Origin: Verrucomicrobium sp.
Lineage (GTDB): Bacteria > Verrucomicrobiota > Verrucomicrobiia > Methylacidiphilales > GAS474
Reading direction: 5' to 3'
Assembly: GCA_028283855.1 (NCBI GenBank)
Contig: JAPWJX010000009.1
Location: 62,001-126,000 of the forward strand
DNA: 64,000 bases
In this document: positions 26,890 to 36,382 of the stretch, piece by piece
Position numbering within the stretch: the stretch's first letter is position 1
Layout of the letters: every line of letters begins with the position of its first letter
Translations under genes and position numbers: made by a program
The notes under the pieces: generated by a model
The model's database searches: none
The model's input: the letters and a program-made list of their open reading frames with translations, nothing else
Told to the model about the DNA's origin: nothing

Positions 26890-28242
26890 ATGAAGACCGC
26901 CCTCGTCTGGTTCCGGCGCGACCTGCGCGTCGCCGATAATACCGCCCTGCATGCCGCGGGGAGGGATTTCGACCGCGTCTACGGCCTCTACGTTTTCGAG
27001 GACCGGGAGCTGAAGGATTCCCGCGCGGGCGCGCCGCGCCTCCATTTTATCCTGGAATCGCTCGATTCGCTGGGCAAGAACCTGGCGGAGCGGGGCAGCC
27101 AGCTATTGTGGCGCCGGGGCGTGGCGGAGGAGGAGGTCCTCCAAGCCGTCCGGGAAACGGGCGCGGAGGCGGTCTATTACAACTTTGACGGGGAGCCGGG
27201 CGGTTGCGCCCGGGACAAGCGGGTCCGCGCCAAGCTGAGGGCGCAGGGCGTCCTGCCCCGCGCGTGGAAGGACGATGTCCTGCACGACGGCCGGGAGGTC
27301 CTGAAGGCCGACGGGAAGCCTTACGTGGTCTTCACGCCTTATTCCCGCGCCTGGCGGGCGTTGCCGAAGGAGGCGCCGCTCCCCGCGCCGCGTTTCCGCC
27401 AACCGGCCGGGCCTTTGCCGGAGGAGCCGCTGCCGACGCTGGCGGAGCTGGGCTTCACGCTGGAGGCCGATCCCGCGCGGCTCGCTTTCCAGGGCGGGGA
27501 GCGGGCGGGACGGGACCGGCTGAAGGCGTTCGCCGCCGGGCCGCTCCTGCGCTACGGCAGCCTGCGGGATTTCCCGGCCGCCGACGGCGCGTCCCGCCTT
27601 TCCGCGCACCTGACGGTCGGGACGCTCTCCCCGCGGACGGTTTACGCGAAGGCGATGGAGGCGCGCGCCGCCCATCCGCGCGCGGGGGAGGAGGTGGACA
27701 CCTTCGTCGGCGAGCTGATCTGGCGGGAATTTTACCGGCAGATCCTCTGGCATTTTCCGCAGGTGGAGACGGAGGCTTTCAAGCCCGCCTACAAGGACCT
27801 GCCGTGGCGGAACGACGCGAAGCAGTTCCAAGCCTGGTGCGAGGGGCGGACGGGCTACCCGATTGTGGACGCCGGGATGCGCCAGCTGAACCAAACGGGC
27901 TGGATGCACAACCGCCTGCGGATGATCGCGGCGATGTTTTTGACCAAGCACCTTTTGGTGAGCTGGCAGTGGGGGGAACGCTATTTCATGCAGCGGCTGG
28001 CGGACGGCGACCTGGCGAGCAACAACGGCAGCTGGCAGTGGAGCGCCAGCACGGGGACGGACGCGCAGCCTTACTTCCGCATTTTCAATCCGAACCGGCA
28101 GGCGGAGCGCTTTGACCCGGAAGGGGAGTTTATCCACCGCTATGTGCCGGAGGCGGACCGCCCCGGTTATCCGCGCCCGATCGTGGATCACGCGGCGCAG
28201 CGGCTGAAGACGCTGGCCTTGTTCAAGGGGCACGTGGGCTAG
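26890..28242 (+). CDS. phrB: Deoxyribodipyrimidine photolyase
   Basis: 450 residues. The N-terminal antenna domain starts TALVWFRRDLRVADNTAL. The C-terminal FAD domain contains the family signatures GLW-like WMHNRLRMI and the long YFRIFNPNRQAERFDPEG block, with NNGSWQWSASTGTDAQPYF. This is the class I CPD photolyase pattern. It repairs UV-made cyclobutane dimers with blue light and FADH-. The gene ends in a perfect palindrome shared with the convergent neighbour. Confidence 0.95.
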   Translation: MKTALVWFRRDLRVADNTALHAAGRDFDRVYGLYVFEDRELKDSRAGAPRLHFILESLDSLGKNLAERGSQLLWRRGVAEEEVLQAVRETGAEAVYYNFDGEPGGCARDKRVRAKLRAQGVLPRAWKDDVLHDGREVLKADGKPYVVFTPYSRAWRALPKEAPLPAPRFRQPAGPLPEEPLPTLAELGFTLEADPARLAFQGGERAGRDRLKAFAAGPLLRYGSLRDFPAADGASRLSAHLTVGTLSPRTVYAKAMEARAAHPRAGEEVDTFVGELIWREFYRQILWHFPQVETEAFKPAYKDLPWRNDAKQFQAWCEGRTGYPIVDAGMRQLNQTGWMHNRLRMIAAMFLTKHLLVSWQWGERYFMQRLADGDLASNNGSWQWSASTGTDAQPYFRIFNPNRQAERFDPEGEFIHRYVPEADRPGYPRPIVDHAAQRLKTLALFKGHVG

Positions 28243-28265
28243 GCTGAATGTCGATTCAGCCTAGC
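28238..28265. terminator. Palindromic bidirectional terminator containing both stop codons
   Basis: GCTAGGCTGAAT and ATTCAGCCTAGC form a perfect 12-bp stem with loop GTCG. The phrB stop TAG (28240-28242) is in the left arm, and the stop of the convergent gene (28261-28263) is in the right arm. The arms are not followed by long T runs, so termination may be partly factor-dependent. Confidence 0.65.
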
Positions 28266-29523
28266 GTTTCTTCGTCCAGGCGGCGATGAGGCCGCTGATG
28301 TCGAGGGGCTGGCCGGTGCTGTCGTGGGTCGGCAGCCGGTTTTTGTAGGAGGCGGTGAAGTCGACGTTCTCCAGCGTCAGACGGGAAAAGAGGCCCTCGA
28401 TCTGCGGGCCTTTCCTGTTCTTTTTGGGGCCGGTCAGGGCGTCCAGGACGTCTGTCCTTTTGTAATAGTCGGCCAGGGCCAGGAGGCGTTCCCGGGCCTC
28501 CGGCTCCGTGCGCCGGGCCGTGGCGGTCCACCGCTCCTTGGGCCAGGCGGGGCCGCCGGTTTCGATCTCCTCCGCAAAGATCTGCGCCGCCATGGCACGG
28601 GCGTGGACGGGATTGGGGGGGAAACCCATGCTGCGGCGGCCTTCGCTATCCCCGTAGAGTTCCAGCAGGGAGCCGTAGATGGAGGGAAGGGCGTCCCGGA
28701 AGAAGGCTTCCTGCTGTTTCGGGGAGAGGACGCCCAGGACATGCTCCCGCAGTTCGGATAGGGCGGCATGGGCGTCGGGATTGTTCTCGGTTTTCCAGGC
28801 GTTGCGGGAATCGTCGCCGCGAAGGGCGGGCTCCAGCGCGGTGCGCAGGGCCTCCCGGGTGCGGGGGAGTTCTTTCCACTCCCCGGCGGCGCAGGCGGCG
28901 ACGGCGAGCTGGTGGAGCCGGGCCTGGATTTCGATGTGGCTGAGGTAGTAGAGGCGGGGGACGGCGCCGATGTTGTGCTGGTTGTCCAGGAGGGTGGTTT
29001 CCCGCTCGGCGGTTTGGGAGTCGGTTTCTTCCGAGGCGAGGATGGCGTCCAATTCCGCCCCGTGGCCGTGTTGGACGCTTTGCCCGACGGTTTCCGCCTG
29101 CAGGTCCGGCTGGAGAAAGCGGTCCAGGCTGAAGGCGACCCATTGCAGGACGTGGACGGCTTCATGGCCTAGGACGGTCAGGTCGGTTTCCACGTTGCGG
29201 CGGTTTCGGGGCGGCAGCAGATTGCCGTCGACCTCGGCGTAGTCGGAGAAGGTTTCCTCCAGCACCACGACGTGTTCTTCCACTTCGTAATTGGCCAGGT
29301 CGCTGTAGCTGAGGCGGCAGAAGGAGGCCCCGGCGTCGATTTCGTCGCTGTTCTTGGCGCTCGTGCGGAGTTTTTTGAAGACGATGGGGATTTCCGGCAG
29401 GGAGGCCGCCCCCTGTGGGATGCCGGGCGGCGGCCATTGGCCGAAGTCCAGTTCCAGCAGCTCCTGCGCGCTGGCGTGGCCGCGGCTAAGGAGGGCTTTG
29501 AGTTGGGCCTGCCGGTCTTTCAT
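28261..29523 (-). CDS. Hypothetical protein with HExxH metalloprotease-like motif
   Basis: 420 residues with no signal peptide or membrane segment. The sequence TVLGHEAVHVLQW (about residues 116-128) is an HExxH zinc motif followed by a Gln, in the style of DUF4157-like domains (HExxHxxQ). A later ESHIEIQARLHQL stretch could supply a third ligand Glu. The rest is helical and charged. It may be a zinc protease or a degenerate relative, but I do not recognise the full family. It is flanked by convergent phrB and divergent alaS. Confidence 0.65.
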   Translation of the reverse strand: MKDRQAQLKALLSRGHASAQELLELDFGQWPPPGIPQGAASLPEIPIVFKKLRTSAKNSDEIDAGASFCRLSYSDLANYEVEEHVVVLEETFSDYAEVDGNLLPPRNRRNVETDLTVLGHEAVHVLQWVAFSLDRFLQPDLQAETVGQSVQHGHGAELDAILASEETDSQTAERETTLLDNQHNIGAVPRLYYLSHIEIQARLHQLAVAACAAGEWKELPRTREALRTALEPALRGDDSRNAWKTENNPDAHAALSELREHVLGVLSPKQQEAFFRDALPSIYGSLLELYGDSEGRRSMGFPPNPVHARAMAAQIFAEEIETGGPAWPKERWTATARRTEPEARERLLALADYYKRTDVLDALTGPKKNRKGPQIEGLFSRLTLENVDFTASYKNRLPTHDSTGQPLDISGLIAAWTKKR

Positions 29524-29608
29524 GCGGAAGCGGGGGCAGAAGCACGAAACATGCCCAGAAATTCATTTCCTTTGGCGGCGCGTTGGCTCTAGAAATATCC
29601 CTCCGCCC

Positions 29609-32371
29609 ATGACTTCCGCGCAGCTTCGCAACAGTTTCCTCGAGTTTTTCCGCGAAAAAGACCACGCCATCGTGGCGTCCTCCAGTCTGATGCCGGACGC
29701 GCCGAATCTTTTGTTCACCAACGCGGGGATGAACCAGTTCGTGCCCATCTTCCTGGGGCAGGCGGAATGTCCCTTCACGCCGCCCCGGGCGGCTGACACG
29801 CAAAAGTGCATCCGCGCGGGCGGCAAGCACAACGACTTGGAGGACGTGGGCCTGGACACCTACCACCACACGTTCTTTGAGATGCTGGGGAACTGGTCCT
29901 TCGGCAACTATTTCAAGGCGGAGGCGATCGCCTGGGCCTGGGAGCTGCTGGTGGACCGCTGGAAGTTTCCGCCTGAGCGGCTCTACGCCACGGTCTACAA
30001 GCCGGGGGAGGGGGATCCCGCCGAGTTCGACCAGGAGGCCTACCACCTCTGGAGCCGCATCTTCACGAAGCACGGCCTCGATCCGGCCGTCCACATCGTC
30101 TACGGCAACAAGAAGGACAATTTCTGGATGATGGGGGAGACCGGCCCCTGCGGTCCCTGTTCGGAAATCCACGTCGACCTGACGCCCGCCGGGGACACGA
30201 AGGGGAGCCTGGTCAACCAGGGCCACGCCAGCTGCATCGAGATCTGGAACCTCGTCTTCATCCAATACAACGCGACGGCCGACGGCGGCTTCGTGGAGCT
30301 GCCCGCCCGCCACGTGGACACGGGCATGGGCTTCGAGCGAGCCTGCTCCGTGGTCCAGTGCACGGATAATTTCCGCGTCTTCGACCCGAAGAAGATCTCC
30401 AATTACGCGACCGACGTCTTTCACCCCTACTTCGAGGCGCTCAAGGAGCTTTCCCGCCGCAGCTATCACGGCACCATGCCGAAGCCCGGCACCGCCGGGG
30501 AGACGGAGCAGGAGAAGATGGACGTGGCCTTCCGCGTCATCGCCGACCATATCCGCACCCTGAGCCTGGCGATCGCCGACGGTATCATCCCCAGCAACGA
30601 GGGGCGCGGCTACGTCCTGCGCCGCATCCTGCGCCGCGCCGTCCGCTACGGCCGCGTGCTGGGGTTGACGGAGCCCTTCCTGCACTCCCTGGTGCCGGTG
30701 GTGGCCCGTTCCCTGGGGGAGGTTTTCCCGGAGGTCGACCGGCAGATCGCCCTCGTCGCCCGCGTCATCCGCGGGGAGGAGGAGAGCTTCTTTAAGACTA
30801 TCGACCGCGGCCTGGGCACTTTCGAGCAGATGGCGGCCGCGACGCGCGCCGCCGGAAAGAGCGTCCTCTCCGGCCCCGACGCCTTCCAGCTTTACGACAC
30901 CTACGGCTTCCCCCTGGACCTCACGCAGCTGATGGCGCGGGAAAGCGGCCTGACCATCGACGAGGCGGGCTTCGAGTCCCTCATGGAGGCGCAGCGCAGC
31001 CGTTCCCAGGCGGCGCAGAAGAAGGAGGCCGTCGTCGTCCAGTCCGGCAGCGTCGCCAAGATTCCCGCCACCCTCTTCGTCGGCTACGACGCGCTGGAGG
31101 CCCAGGCCACCCTCCTGCACCGGGAGGGGACCGCCGTCATCGTCGACCAGACGCCGTTCTACGCGGAGATGGGCGGCCAGGTGGGCGACCAGGGCGAATT
31201 GATCCTGGGCGAGGAGACCTTCCGCGTGGAGGACACCGTCCGCACCCCGGCGGGCCATTACCTGCACAAGCTGGCGGCGGAGGAGGAAGCCCTGGGCGGC
31301 CTGCAGCCCGGCGCGGTCGTCACCCTGCGGGTGGACGAAACCCGGCGCACCCGCATTTCCCGGCACCACTCCGCCACCCACCTCCTGCACGAGGCGCTCC
31401 GCCACGTCCTGGGCGGCGGCGTGGGGCAAAAGGGTTCCCACGTGGGGCCCAACGGCCTGCGTTTCGACTTCTCCTTCCCCAAAGCCCTGACCAATGAGGA
31501 GCTGGCCGCGGTACAGGCCCGCCTCAACGAGCACATCGAGGGCGGCGCCCCGATCGCCACCACGGAGCGCCCCTACAAGGAGGTGAAGAACGATTCCTCC
31601 ATCCTCCAGTTCTTCAACGACAAGTACGGGGAGAAGGTCCGCGTCGTCGACATCGGCGGCTATTCCAAGGAGCTTTGCGGGGGCACCCACGCGCAGAGCG
31701 CGGGGGAGATCGGCTTCTGCAAGGTGATCCTGGAAAGCGGCATCGCGGCGGGCGTCCGCCGCATCGAGGCCGTCGCCGGCCAGGCCCTTACGGAGCATGT
31801 GGAGGCCGAGGCGCCGAAGCAGGACGAGCGCTGGAAGCAGCTCCGCGCGAAGAAGGCGAACATCGAGGCCCTGCCCGCTTTCAAGACCGTCGCCGATCCC
31901 CACGACAACTGGCGCCAGCTTCTGGCCCGCCAGGAGCAGCTGGCCATCCTGGAGGCCGACGTCCTGCGCTGGGAGAAGGAGGAGACCGCCCGCATTGCGG
32001 CCCATTATAAGAACGCCGCCGAGCGCCAGTCGGAAGAGCTCATCGCCCGCGCCCAGGACCGGCGGGGCATCCCCACCATCATCGAGGATTGCGGGGAGCA
32101 GCATCCCGACTACCTCATCCACCTGGTGGAGGCGGTAAAGAAGCGTTGGAATGGCGTGCTGATTATCGCCGCCCATTACCAGGGGAAGGCCAGCGTGGCG
32201 GTGAACGTCGCCGACAGCTATCGCCAATACATCAACGCCGCCACCCTCATCGAGGGGATCATGCCCATCGTCAATGGACGGGGAGGCGGGAAGCCCTCCT
32301 TCGCCCGCGGTTCCGGCTCCGCGCCGGAAAAGGTCCCCGACGCGCTCCGCAAGGCTTCCGAGCTGTTCTAA
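29609..32371 (+). CDS. alaS: Alanyl-tRNA synthetase
   Basis: 920 residues from the ATG at MTSAQLRNSFLEFF, the canonical AlaRS beginning. Key blocks are the class II catalytic core (GMNQFVPIFLG, RAADTQKCIRAGGKHNDLED), the editing-domain zinc motifs RISRHHSATHLLHEALR and ELCGGTHAQSAGEIG, and the C-terminal domain. It charges tRNA-Ala and edits Ser/Gly mischarging. It is somewhat longer than the E. coli enzyme (about 875). It is followed 18 bases later by ribBA. Confidence 0.97.
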   Translation: MTSAQLRNSFLEFFREKDHAIVASSSLMPDAPNLLFTNAGMNQFVPIFLGQAECPFTPPRAADTQKCIRAGGKHNDLEDVGLDTYHHTFFEMLGNWSFGNYFKAEAIAWAWELLVDRWKFPPERLYATVYKPGEGDPAEFDQEAYHLWSRIFTKHGLDPAVHIVYGNKKDNFWMMGETGPCGPCSEIHVDLTPAGDTKGSLVNQGHASCIEIWNLVFIQYNATADGGFVELPARHVDTGMGFERACSVVQCTDNFRVFDPKKISNYATDVFHPYFEALKELSRRSYHGTMPKPGTAGETEQEKMDVAFRVIADHIRTLSLAIADGIIPSNEGRGYVLRRILRRAVRYGRVLGLTEPFLHSLVPVVARSLGEVFPEVDRQIALVARVIRGEEESFFKTIDRGLGTFEQMAAATRAAGKSVLSGPDAFQLYDTYGFPLDLTQLMARESGLTIDEAGFESLMEAQRSRSQAAQKKEAVVVQSGSVAKIPATLFVGYDALEAQATLLHREGTAVIVDQTPFYAEMGGQVGDQGELILGEETFRVEDTVRTPAGHYLHKLAAEEEALGGLQPGAVVTLRVDETRRTRISRHHSATHLLHEALRHVLGGGVGQKGSHVGPNGLRFDFSFPKALTNEELAAVQARLNEHIEGGAPIATTERPYKEVKNDSSILQFFNDKYGEKVRVVDIGGYSKELCGGTHAQSAGEIGFCKVILESGIAAGVRRIEAVAGQALTEHVEAEAPKQDERWKQLRAKKANIEALPAFKTVADPHDNWRQLLARQEQLAILEADVLRWEKEETARIAAHYKNAAERQSEELIARAQDRRGIPTIIEDCGEQHPDYLIHLVEAVKKRWNGVLIIAAHYQGKASVAVNVADSYRQYINAATLIEGIMPIVNGRGGGKPSFARGSGSAPEKVPDALRKASELF

Positions 32372-32389
32372 CTTCAACCGAAGGCTCCC

Positions 32390-33091
32390 ATGCCGCCCAA
32401 GAAGAAAAAAAGCCCCGCCGGGGGCGCGCGTTTCGACTCCATTCCCTCCGTCCTGGCCGACTTGCGCCAGGGCAAGATGGTCATCGTCACCGATGACGAA
32501 GACCGGGAGAACGAGGGCGACCTGGTCATGGCCGCCTGCAAGGCGACGACCCATAGCGTCAACTTCATGGCCGTCCACGCCCGGGGCCTTATCTGCGCGC
32601 CGATCACCCCGGAGCGCGCCGCGCAGCTGGGCCTCCAGCGGATGGTGGCGGAAAACCAGGAAAGCTACCGGACCGACTTCACCGTCTCCGTTGACGCTGC
32701 CAAGGGGGTCACCACCGGGATCAGCGCCTCCGACCGCGCCGCCGCCATCCGCATCCTGTCCGATCCCAAGGCGAAGCCCGCCGCCCTGGTCCAGCCGGGC
32801 CACATCTTCCCCCTCCAGGCAAAGCCGGGCGGCGTCCTCCAGCGCGCCGGGCACACGGAGGCGGCCGTCGACCTCGTCCGCATGGCGGGGATGGACCCCT
32901 CCGCGGTGATCTGCGAGATCATGCGGGAGGACGGCGAGATGGCCCGCCTGCCGGAGCTGCTCAAGTTCCGCCGCCGCCACAAGCCTGAAGCTCTGTTCGA
33001 TCCAGTCTCTCATCGAATACCGCCGCTGTATCGAGAAGCTCGTCCGCGCGGAGCAGAAGATCCGCATGCCGACGGATTTTGGCGACTTTGA
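32390..33091 (+). CDS. ribB: RibB half of a frameshifted ribBA (DHBP synthase)
   Basis: The first about 200 residues are 3,4-dihydroxy-2-butanone-4-phosphate synthase: [19 protein letters not shown] (acidic Mg site) and [23 protein letters not shown]. The frame leaves the RibA frame at 32984-32985, where AAGCCTGAAG has one C more than the expected AAGCTGAAG. After that point the predicted tail ([10 protein letters not shown]...) is not family-like. The RibB domain is complete, so this half could function alone. It makes the four-carbon unit of riboflavin. Confidence 0.85.
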   Translation: MPPKKKKSPAGGARFDSIPSVLADLRQGKMVIVTDDEDRENEGDLVMAACKATTHSVNFMAVHARGLICAPITPERAAQLGLQRMVAENQESYRTDFTVSVDAAKGVTTGISASDRAAAIRILSDPKAKPAALVQPGHIFPLQAKPGGVLQRAGHTEAAVDLVRMAGMDPSAVICEIMREDGEMARLPELLKFRRRHKPEALFDPVSHRIPPLYREARPRGAEDPHADGFWRL

Positions 33092-33620
33092 CCTGCACCT
33101 CTACCGCTCCCTGACGGACGGCCAGCACCACCTGGCCCTGGTGCGCGGCCCGATCGACGGGAAGAAGCCGATTCTGGTCCGCGTCCATAGCGAATGCCTG
33201 ACGGGCGACGTCTTCGGCTCCCGCCGCTGCGATTGCGGGGGCCAGCTCCATACCGCGCTGAAGCAGATCGACCAGGCCGGTTCCGGCGTCCTCCTCTACA
33301 TGCGGCAGGAGGGCCGGGGCATCGGCCTGGCGGCGAAGATCCACGCCTACAAGCTCCAGGAAGAGGGCCTCGACACCGTGCAGGCCAACCTGAAGCTGGG
33401 CTACGCCTCCGACCTGCGGGAATACGGCATCGGCGCGCAGATTCTTTCCGACCTGGGAGTGCGGAAGATCCGCCTCATGACGAACAATCCGAAGAAGGTC
33501 GTCGGCCTGGGCGGCTACGGCCTGGAAATCGTCGAGCAGGTGCCGGTCCGCATCCCGCCCAACCCGCACAACAAGCGCTACCTGGAAACCAAGCGCCGCA
33601 AGATGGGACACATTCTATGA
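33066..33620 (+). CDS. ribA: RibA half of a frameshifted ribBA (GTP cyclohydrolase II)
   Basis: 184 residues from the first ATG in this frame. The protein-like frame begins earlier ([13 protein letters not shown] from 32987), showing that it was joined to RibB. It contains the zinc-binding [30 protein letters not shown] and the closing [14 protein letters not shown]. It opens GTP to start riboflavin synthesis. Its stop overlaps ribH (ATGA). If the frameshift is real, initiation within the joining segment would be needed. Confidence 0.85.
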   Translation: MPTDFGDFDLHLYRSLTDGQHHLALVRGPIDGKKPILVRVHSECLTGDVFGSRRCDCGGQLHTALKQIDQAGSGVLLYMRQEGRGIGLAAKIHAYKLQEEGLDTVQANLKLGYASDLREYGIGAQILSDLGVRKIRLMTNNPKKVVGLGGYGLEIVEQVPVRIPPNPHNKRYLETKRRKMGHIL

Positions 33621-34030
33621 AATTCGCCGCCGTCGTCAGCACCTACCACCGGGAATACACGGAGTCTCTCTACCGCTCCGCCAAGAAGATCATCGAGGGG
33701 AAGGGGCACAGCCTGGACGTCGTCTGGGTTCCGGGCTCCTTTGAAATCCCCCTGGCCGTCCAGCGCCTGGCCCGCAAGAAGCCGCGCTACGCCGCCATCA
33801 TGGCCTTCGGCATCGTCTGGGAAGGGAAGACCCGGCACGCCGGGGAGATCATCCGGGCCTGCACCGATTCCCTCATGCGCATCATGCTGGAGAATGACAT
33901 CCCCATCCTGCACGAGGTCCTCTCCATCCACACCGAATCGGAGGTCCGCGCCCGGACCATGGGCCGCCTGAACCGGGGCGTGGAGGCGGCGGAAGCCGCC
34001 TTGGCCATGACTGGACAGCCGAAGAAATAG
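33617..34030 (+). CDS. ribH: 6,7-dimethyl-8-ribityllumazine synthase
   Basis: 137 residues, slightly short at the N-terminus for RibH (usually about 155) but with the core [15 protein letters not shown] and [14 protein letters not shown]. The family Lys/Arg and His positions near TRHAGE are retained. The enzyme joins the RibB and RibD products to make lumazine, the riboflavin precursor, usually as a 60-mer or pentamer. It overlaps ribA by four bases and is followed 21 bases later by nusB. Confidence 0.9.
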   Translation: MKFAAVVSTYHREYTESLYRSAKKIIEGKGHSLDVVWVPGSFEIPLAVQRLARKKPRYAAIMAFGIVWEGKTRHAGEIIRACTDSLMRIMLENDIPILHEVLSIHTESEVRARTMGRLNRGVEAAEAALAMTGQPKK

Positions 34031-34051
34031 ACGTAGGATAGATCATTCCCT

Positions 34052-34489
34052 ATGTCGATGCGCCGAATCGCCCGTGAGACCGCCGTCCAGTTCCTCTACC
34101 AGGAACGCCCGGCGAACGGCCCGTCCCTGGACGAGGCCCTGGCCCTCTTTTGGCCGATGCGGGAGATCGCCGAGAACACCCGCGCCTTCGCCGAGGAACT
34201 GATCCGGGGGACTCTCTCCCGCCTCCCGCAGGTGGACGAGAAGATCAAGGCCTACGTGGAGAACTGGGACTTCGAGCGCGTCGCCTCCGTCGACCGCGCC
34301 ATCCTCCGCCTGGCCGTTTACGAGATGCTTTTCCGCGACGACATCCCCCCCGTCGTCTCCATCAACGAGGCGATCGAGGTGGCCAAGCGCTTCAGCTCGG
34401 AAGAATCGGGCCGCTTCGTCAACGGTATCCTGGACCGCGTCTGCAAGGACCTGCTCCGCCCCGCGCGTCAGGCGGCGGGAGGGCAGTAG
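34052..34489 (+). CDS. nusB: Transcription antitermination factor NusB
   Basis: 145 residues. RRIARETAVQFLYQ at the start and SVDRAILRLAVYEMLF then PPVVSINEAIEVAKRFSSEE are the NusB signature. It binds boxA RNA with NusE (S10) for rRNA antitermination. The ribH-nusB neighbourhood is common in bacteria. It may start at the first or second Met (two residues apart). Confidence 0.95.
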   Translation: MSMRRIARETAVQFLYQERPANGPSLDEALALFWPMREIAENTRAFAEELIRGTLSRLPQVDEKIKAYVENWDFERVASVDRAILRLAVYEMLFRDDIPPVVSINEAIEVAKRFSSEESGRFVNGILDRVCKDLLRPARQAAGGQ

Positions 34490-34491
34490 CC

Positions 34492-35385
34492 GTGGGTTTC
34501 TGGCGCCGCCTCGCCGACAAGATTTCCCCCGTCACCGCCGTGGCCCAGGCCGTCGGCGGGGCCAAGGACCTCCTCCAACGCTTCACCAACCGGGAGGAGC
34601 CGCCCGATTGGGAGGCCCTCTTCATCGAGTCCGACCTGGGCGTGGAGCTTTCCCAGCGCTGGCTGGACGGCCTGGAAAAGCAGCGCCTGACGCGGGACCT
34701 GCCCGGCGCGGAGGCGTGGCTCTCCGCCGAGATGCGCCGCCTGGTCGAGCCGCCCGCTCCCGTTCCCGTCACCGGCAAGCCGGAGGTCATCCTCCTCTTG
34801 GGCGTCAACGGCGGCGGCAAGACGACGACCGCCGCCAAGCTGGCCCACCAGGCCCATGCCGCGGGCCGGAAGGTGGTCCTGGGCGCGGCGGACACTTTCC
34901 GCGCCGCCGCCGTAGACCAGCTCCAGGTCTGGGGGGACCGGGTGGGCGTGCCGGTCGTCTCCGCGCCGCCGGGGACCGATCCGGCCAGCGTCGCCTTCCG
35001 TTCCTATGAGGCGGCGCAAGAGGCCGATCTCCTTATCGTCGACACGGCGGGCCGCCTGCCGAATAAGAACAACCTGATTCTGGAACTTCAGAAGATCGAG
35101 CGCACCCTGCGGAAGAAGGCGGCCGACGCGCCGCACCACCGCTGGCTGGTGGTGGACGGCACCTCCGGCGGCAACATCCTGGTCCAGGCCCGCGCCTTCC
35201 ACCAGGCCGTGGGGCTGACGGGGATGATCCTCAGCAAATACGACGCCTCCGCCAAGGGCGGCATGATCGCCGCCGTCCGGGCGGAACTGGGCATCCCCAC
35301 CCTTTACCTGGGCACCGGCGAAGGGCCGGACGACTTGCGGCCCTTTTCCGCAGAGGATTATGTCCGCGACTTTTTCGGCGACTGA
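34492..35385 (+). CDS. ftsY: Signal recognition particle receptor FtsY
   Basis: 297 residues from a GTG that follows nusB by two bases. It has an N-terminal helical domain (PDWEALFIESDLGV) and a GTPase domain with the P-loop GVNGGGKTTTAAKLA, DTAGRLPNKNNL, DGTSGGNILVQAR and the SKYD variant of the TKxD base-recognition motif. No acidic A domain is present, so it is a short FtsY. It docks SRP-ribosome complexes at the membrane. Its end overlaps ribD by 26 bases. Confidence 0.95.
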   Translation: MGFWRRLADKISPVTAVAQAVGGAKDLLQRFTNREEPPDWEALFIESDLGVELSQRWLDGLEKQRLTRDLPGAEAWLSAEMRRLVEPPAPVPVTGKPEVILLLGVNGGGKTTTAAKLAHQAHAAGRKVVLGAADTFRAAAVDQLQVWGDRVGVPVVSAPPGTDPASVAFRSYEAAQEADLLIVDTAGRLPNKNNLILELQKIERTLRKKAADAPHHRWLVVDGTSGGNILVQARAFHQAVGLTGMILSKYDASAKGGMIAAVRAELGIPTLYLGTGEGPDDLRPFSAEDYVRDFFGD

Positions 35386-36382
35386 CCGGCGCTGCATGCG
35401 CCGCGCGCTGGAGCTGGCGCGCACGGCCTTTGGCCGTACCAGCCCCAATCCCTGCGTGGGCGCCGTCCTGTGGAAGAAGGGGCGGGTCATCGGGGAGGGA
35501 TATCACCGGGGCGCCGGAAAGCCCCATGCGGAAGTCGAGGCGGTGCGCGACGCCAAGCGCCGGGGGCACGATCCGCGGGGCGCCACCATTTACGTCACCC
35601 TGGAGCCCTGCTCCACCGTGGGCCGGATGCCGGCCTGCACGGGCCTGATCGTCCGGGAGGGGATCGCCCGCGTCGTCGCGGCGGCGGTCGATCCCAATCC
35701 GCTCCACGCGGGCGGCGGCTACGCGGTGCTGCGGGCGGCGGGCGTGCGCGTGGCCACGGGGCTCATGGCGGAGGAGTCGAACCGGATGAACCGGGCCTTC
35801 AACCACTTCATCGTCACCCGCCGCCCATGGGTGACGGCAAAGATCGCCCTGAGCCTGGACGGGAAGATCGCCCCGCCGCCGGGACACAGCCCCTGGCTTA
35901 CTTCCGAGGCGGCGCGCCGGACGGCGCACCTCCTCCGCTGGGAGTGCGACGCGATCTTGGTCGGCGGGGAGACGGCGCGGGCCGACAATCCCCGGCTGAC
36001 CGTCCGCCTGCCGGGGAAGCGCAAGCCGCAGCCGTGGCGGATCGTCTGGAGCCGGAAGGGGCAGCTGCCGCGCTCCCTCCACCTTTTTTCCGACGCACAC
36101 CGGGAACGGACCCGCGTCGTCACGGCCCGCGCGTTTCCCTCCGTTTTGAAGGAGCTTGGCGGGATGGAGGTGACCCACCTTCTCTTGGAAGGGGGAGGGG
36201 GCGTGCTGACGGCGGCGCTGGCCTCCGGCTTGGTCAATGAGGTTGCCTTCTTCCTGGCGCCGCAGATTCAGGGAAGCCTTAAGGAAGCCCTTACCGCCGC
36301 GCTGTCCCACTCCCTTGAGCTGAAAGAGCCCGCCTTCGAGCGGTTGGGGCCGGACCTCTTTTGCCGGTGCTTATGCGGGTAG
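35360..36382 (+). CDS. ribD: Bifunctional pyrimidine deaminase/reductase
   Basis: 340 residues. The N-terminal deaminase has the zinc motif HAEVEA and EPCSTVGRMPACTG. The C-terminal reductase begins WVTAKIALSLDGKIA and contains the LLLEGGGGVLTAAL nucleotide-binding loop. It deaminates and then reduces the pyrimidine intermediate from the RibA product. Its start lies inside the ftsY gene, and the glycosyltransferase start lies 10 bases before its stop, so all are likely cotranscribed. Confidence 0.95.
   Translation: MSATFSATDRRCMRRALELARTAFGRTSPNPCVGAVLWKKGRVIGEGYHRGAGKPHAEVEAVRDAKRRGHDPRGATIYVTLEPCSTVGRMPACTGLIVREGIARVVAAAVDPNPLHAGGGYAVLRAAGVRVATGLMAEESNRMNRAFNHFIVTRRPWVTAKIALSLDGKIAPPPGHSPWLTSEAARRTAHLLRWECDAILVGGETARADNPRLTVRLPGKRKPQPWRIVWSRKGQLPRSLHLFSDAHRERTRVVTARAFPSVLKELGGMEVTHLLLEGGGGVLTAALASGLVNEVAFFLAPQIQGSLKEALTAALSHSLELKEPAFERLGPDLFCRCLCG

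Noticed and set aside
29486-33067. 1193-codon open frame opposite alaS and ribB
   Set aside because: It has the same origin as the aconitase shadow. The plus-strand genes have unmistakable motifs and the antisense product has none.
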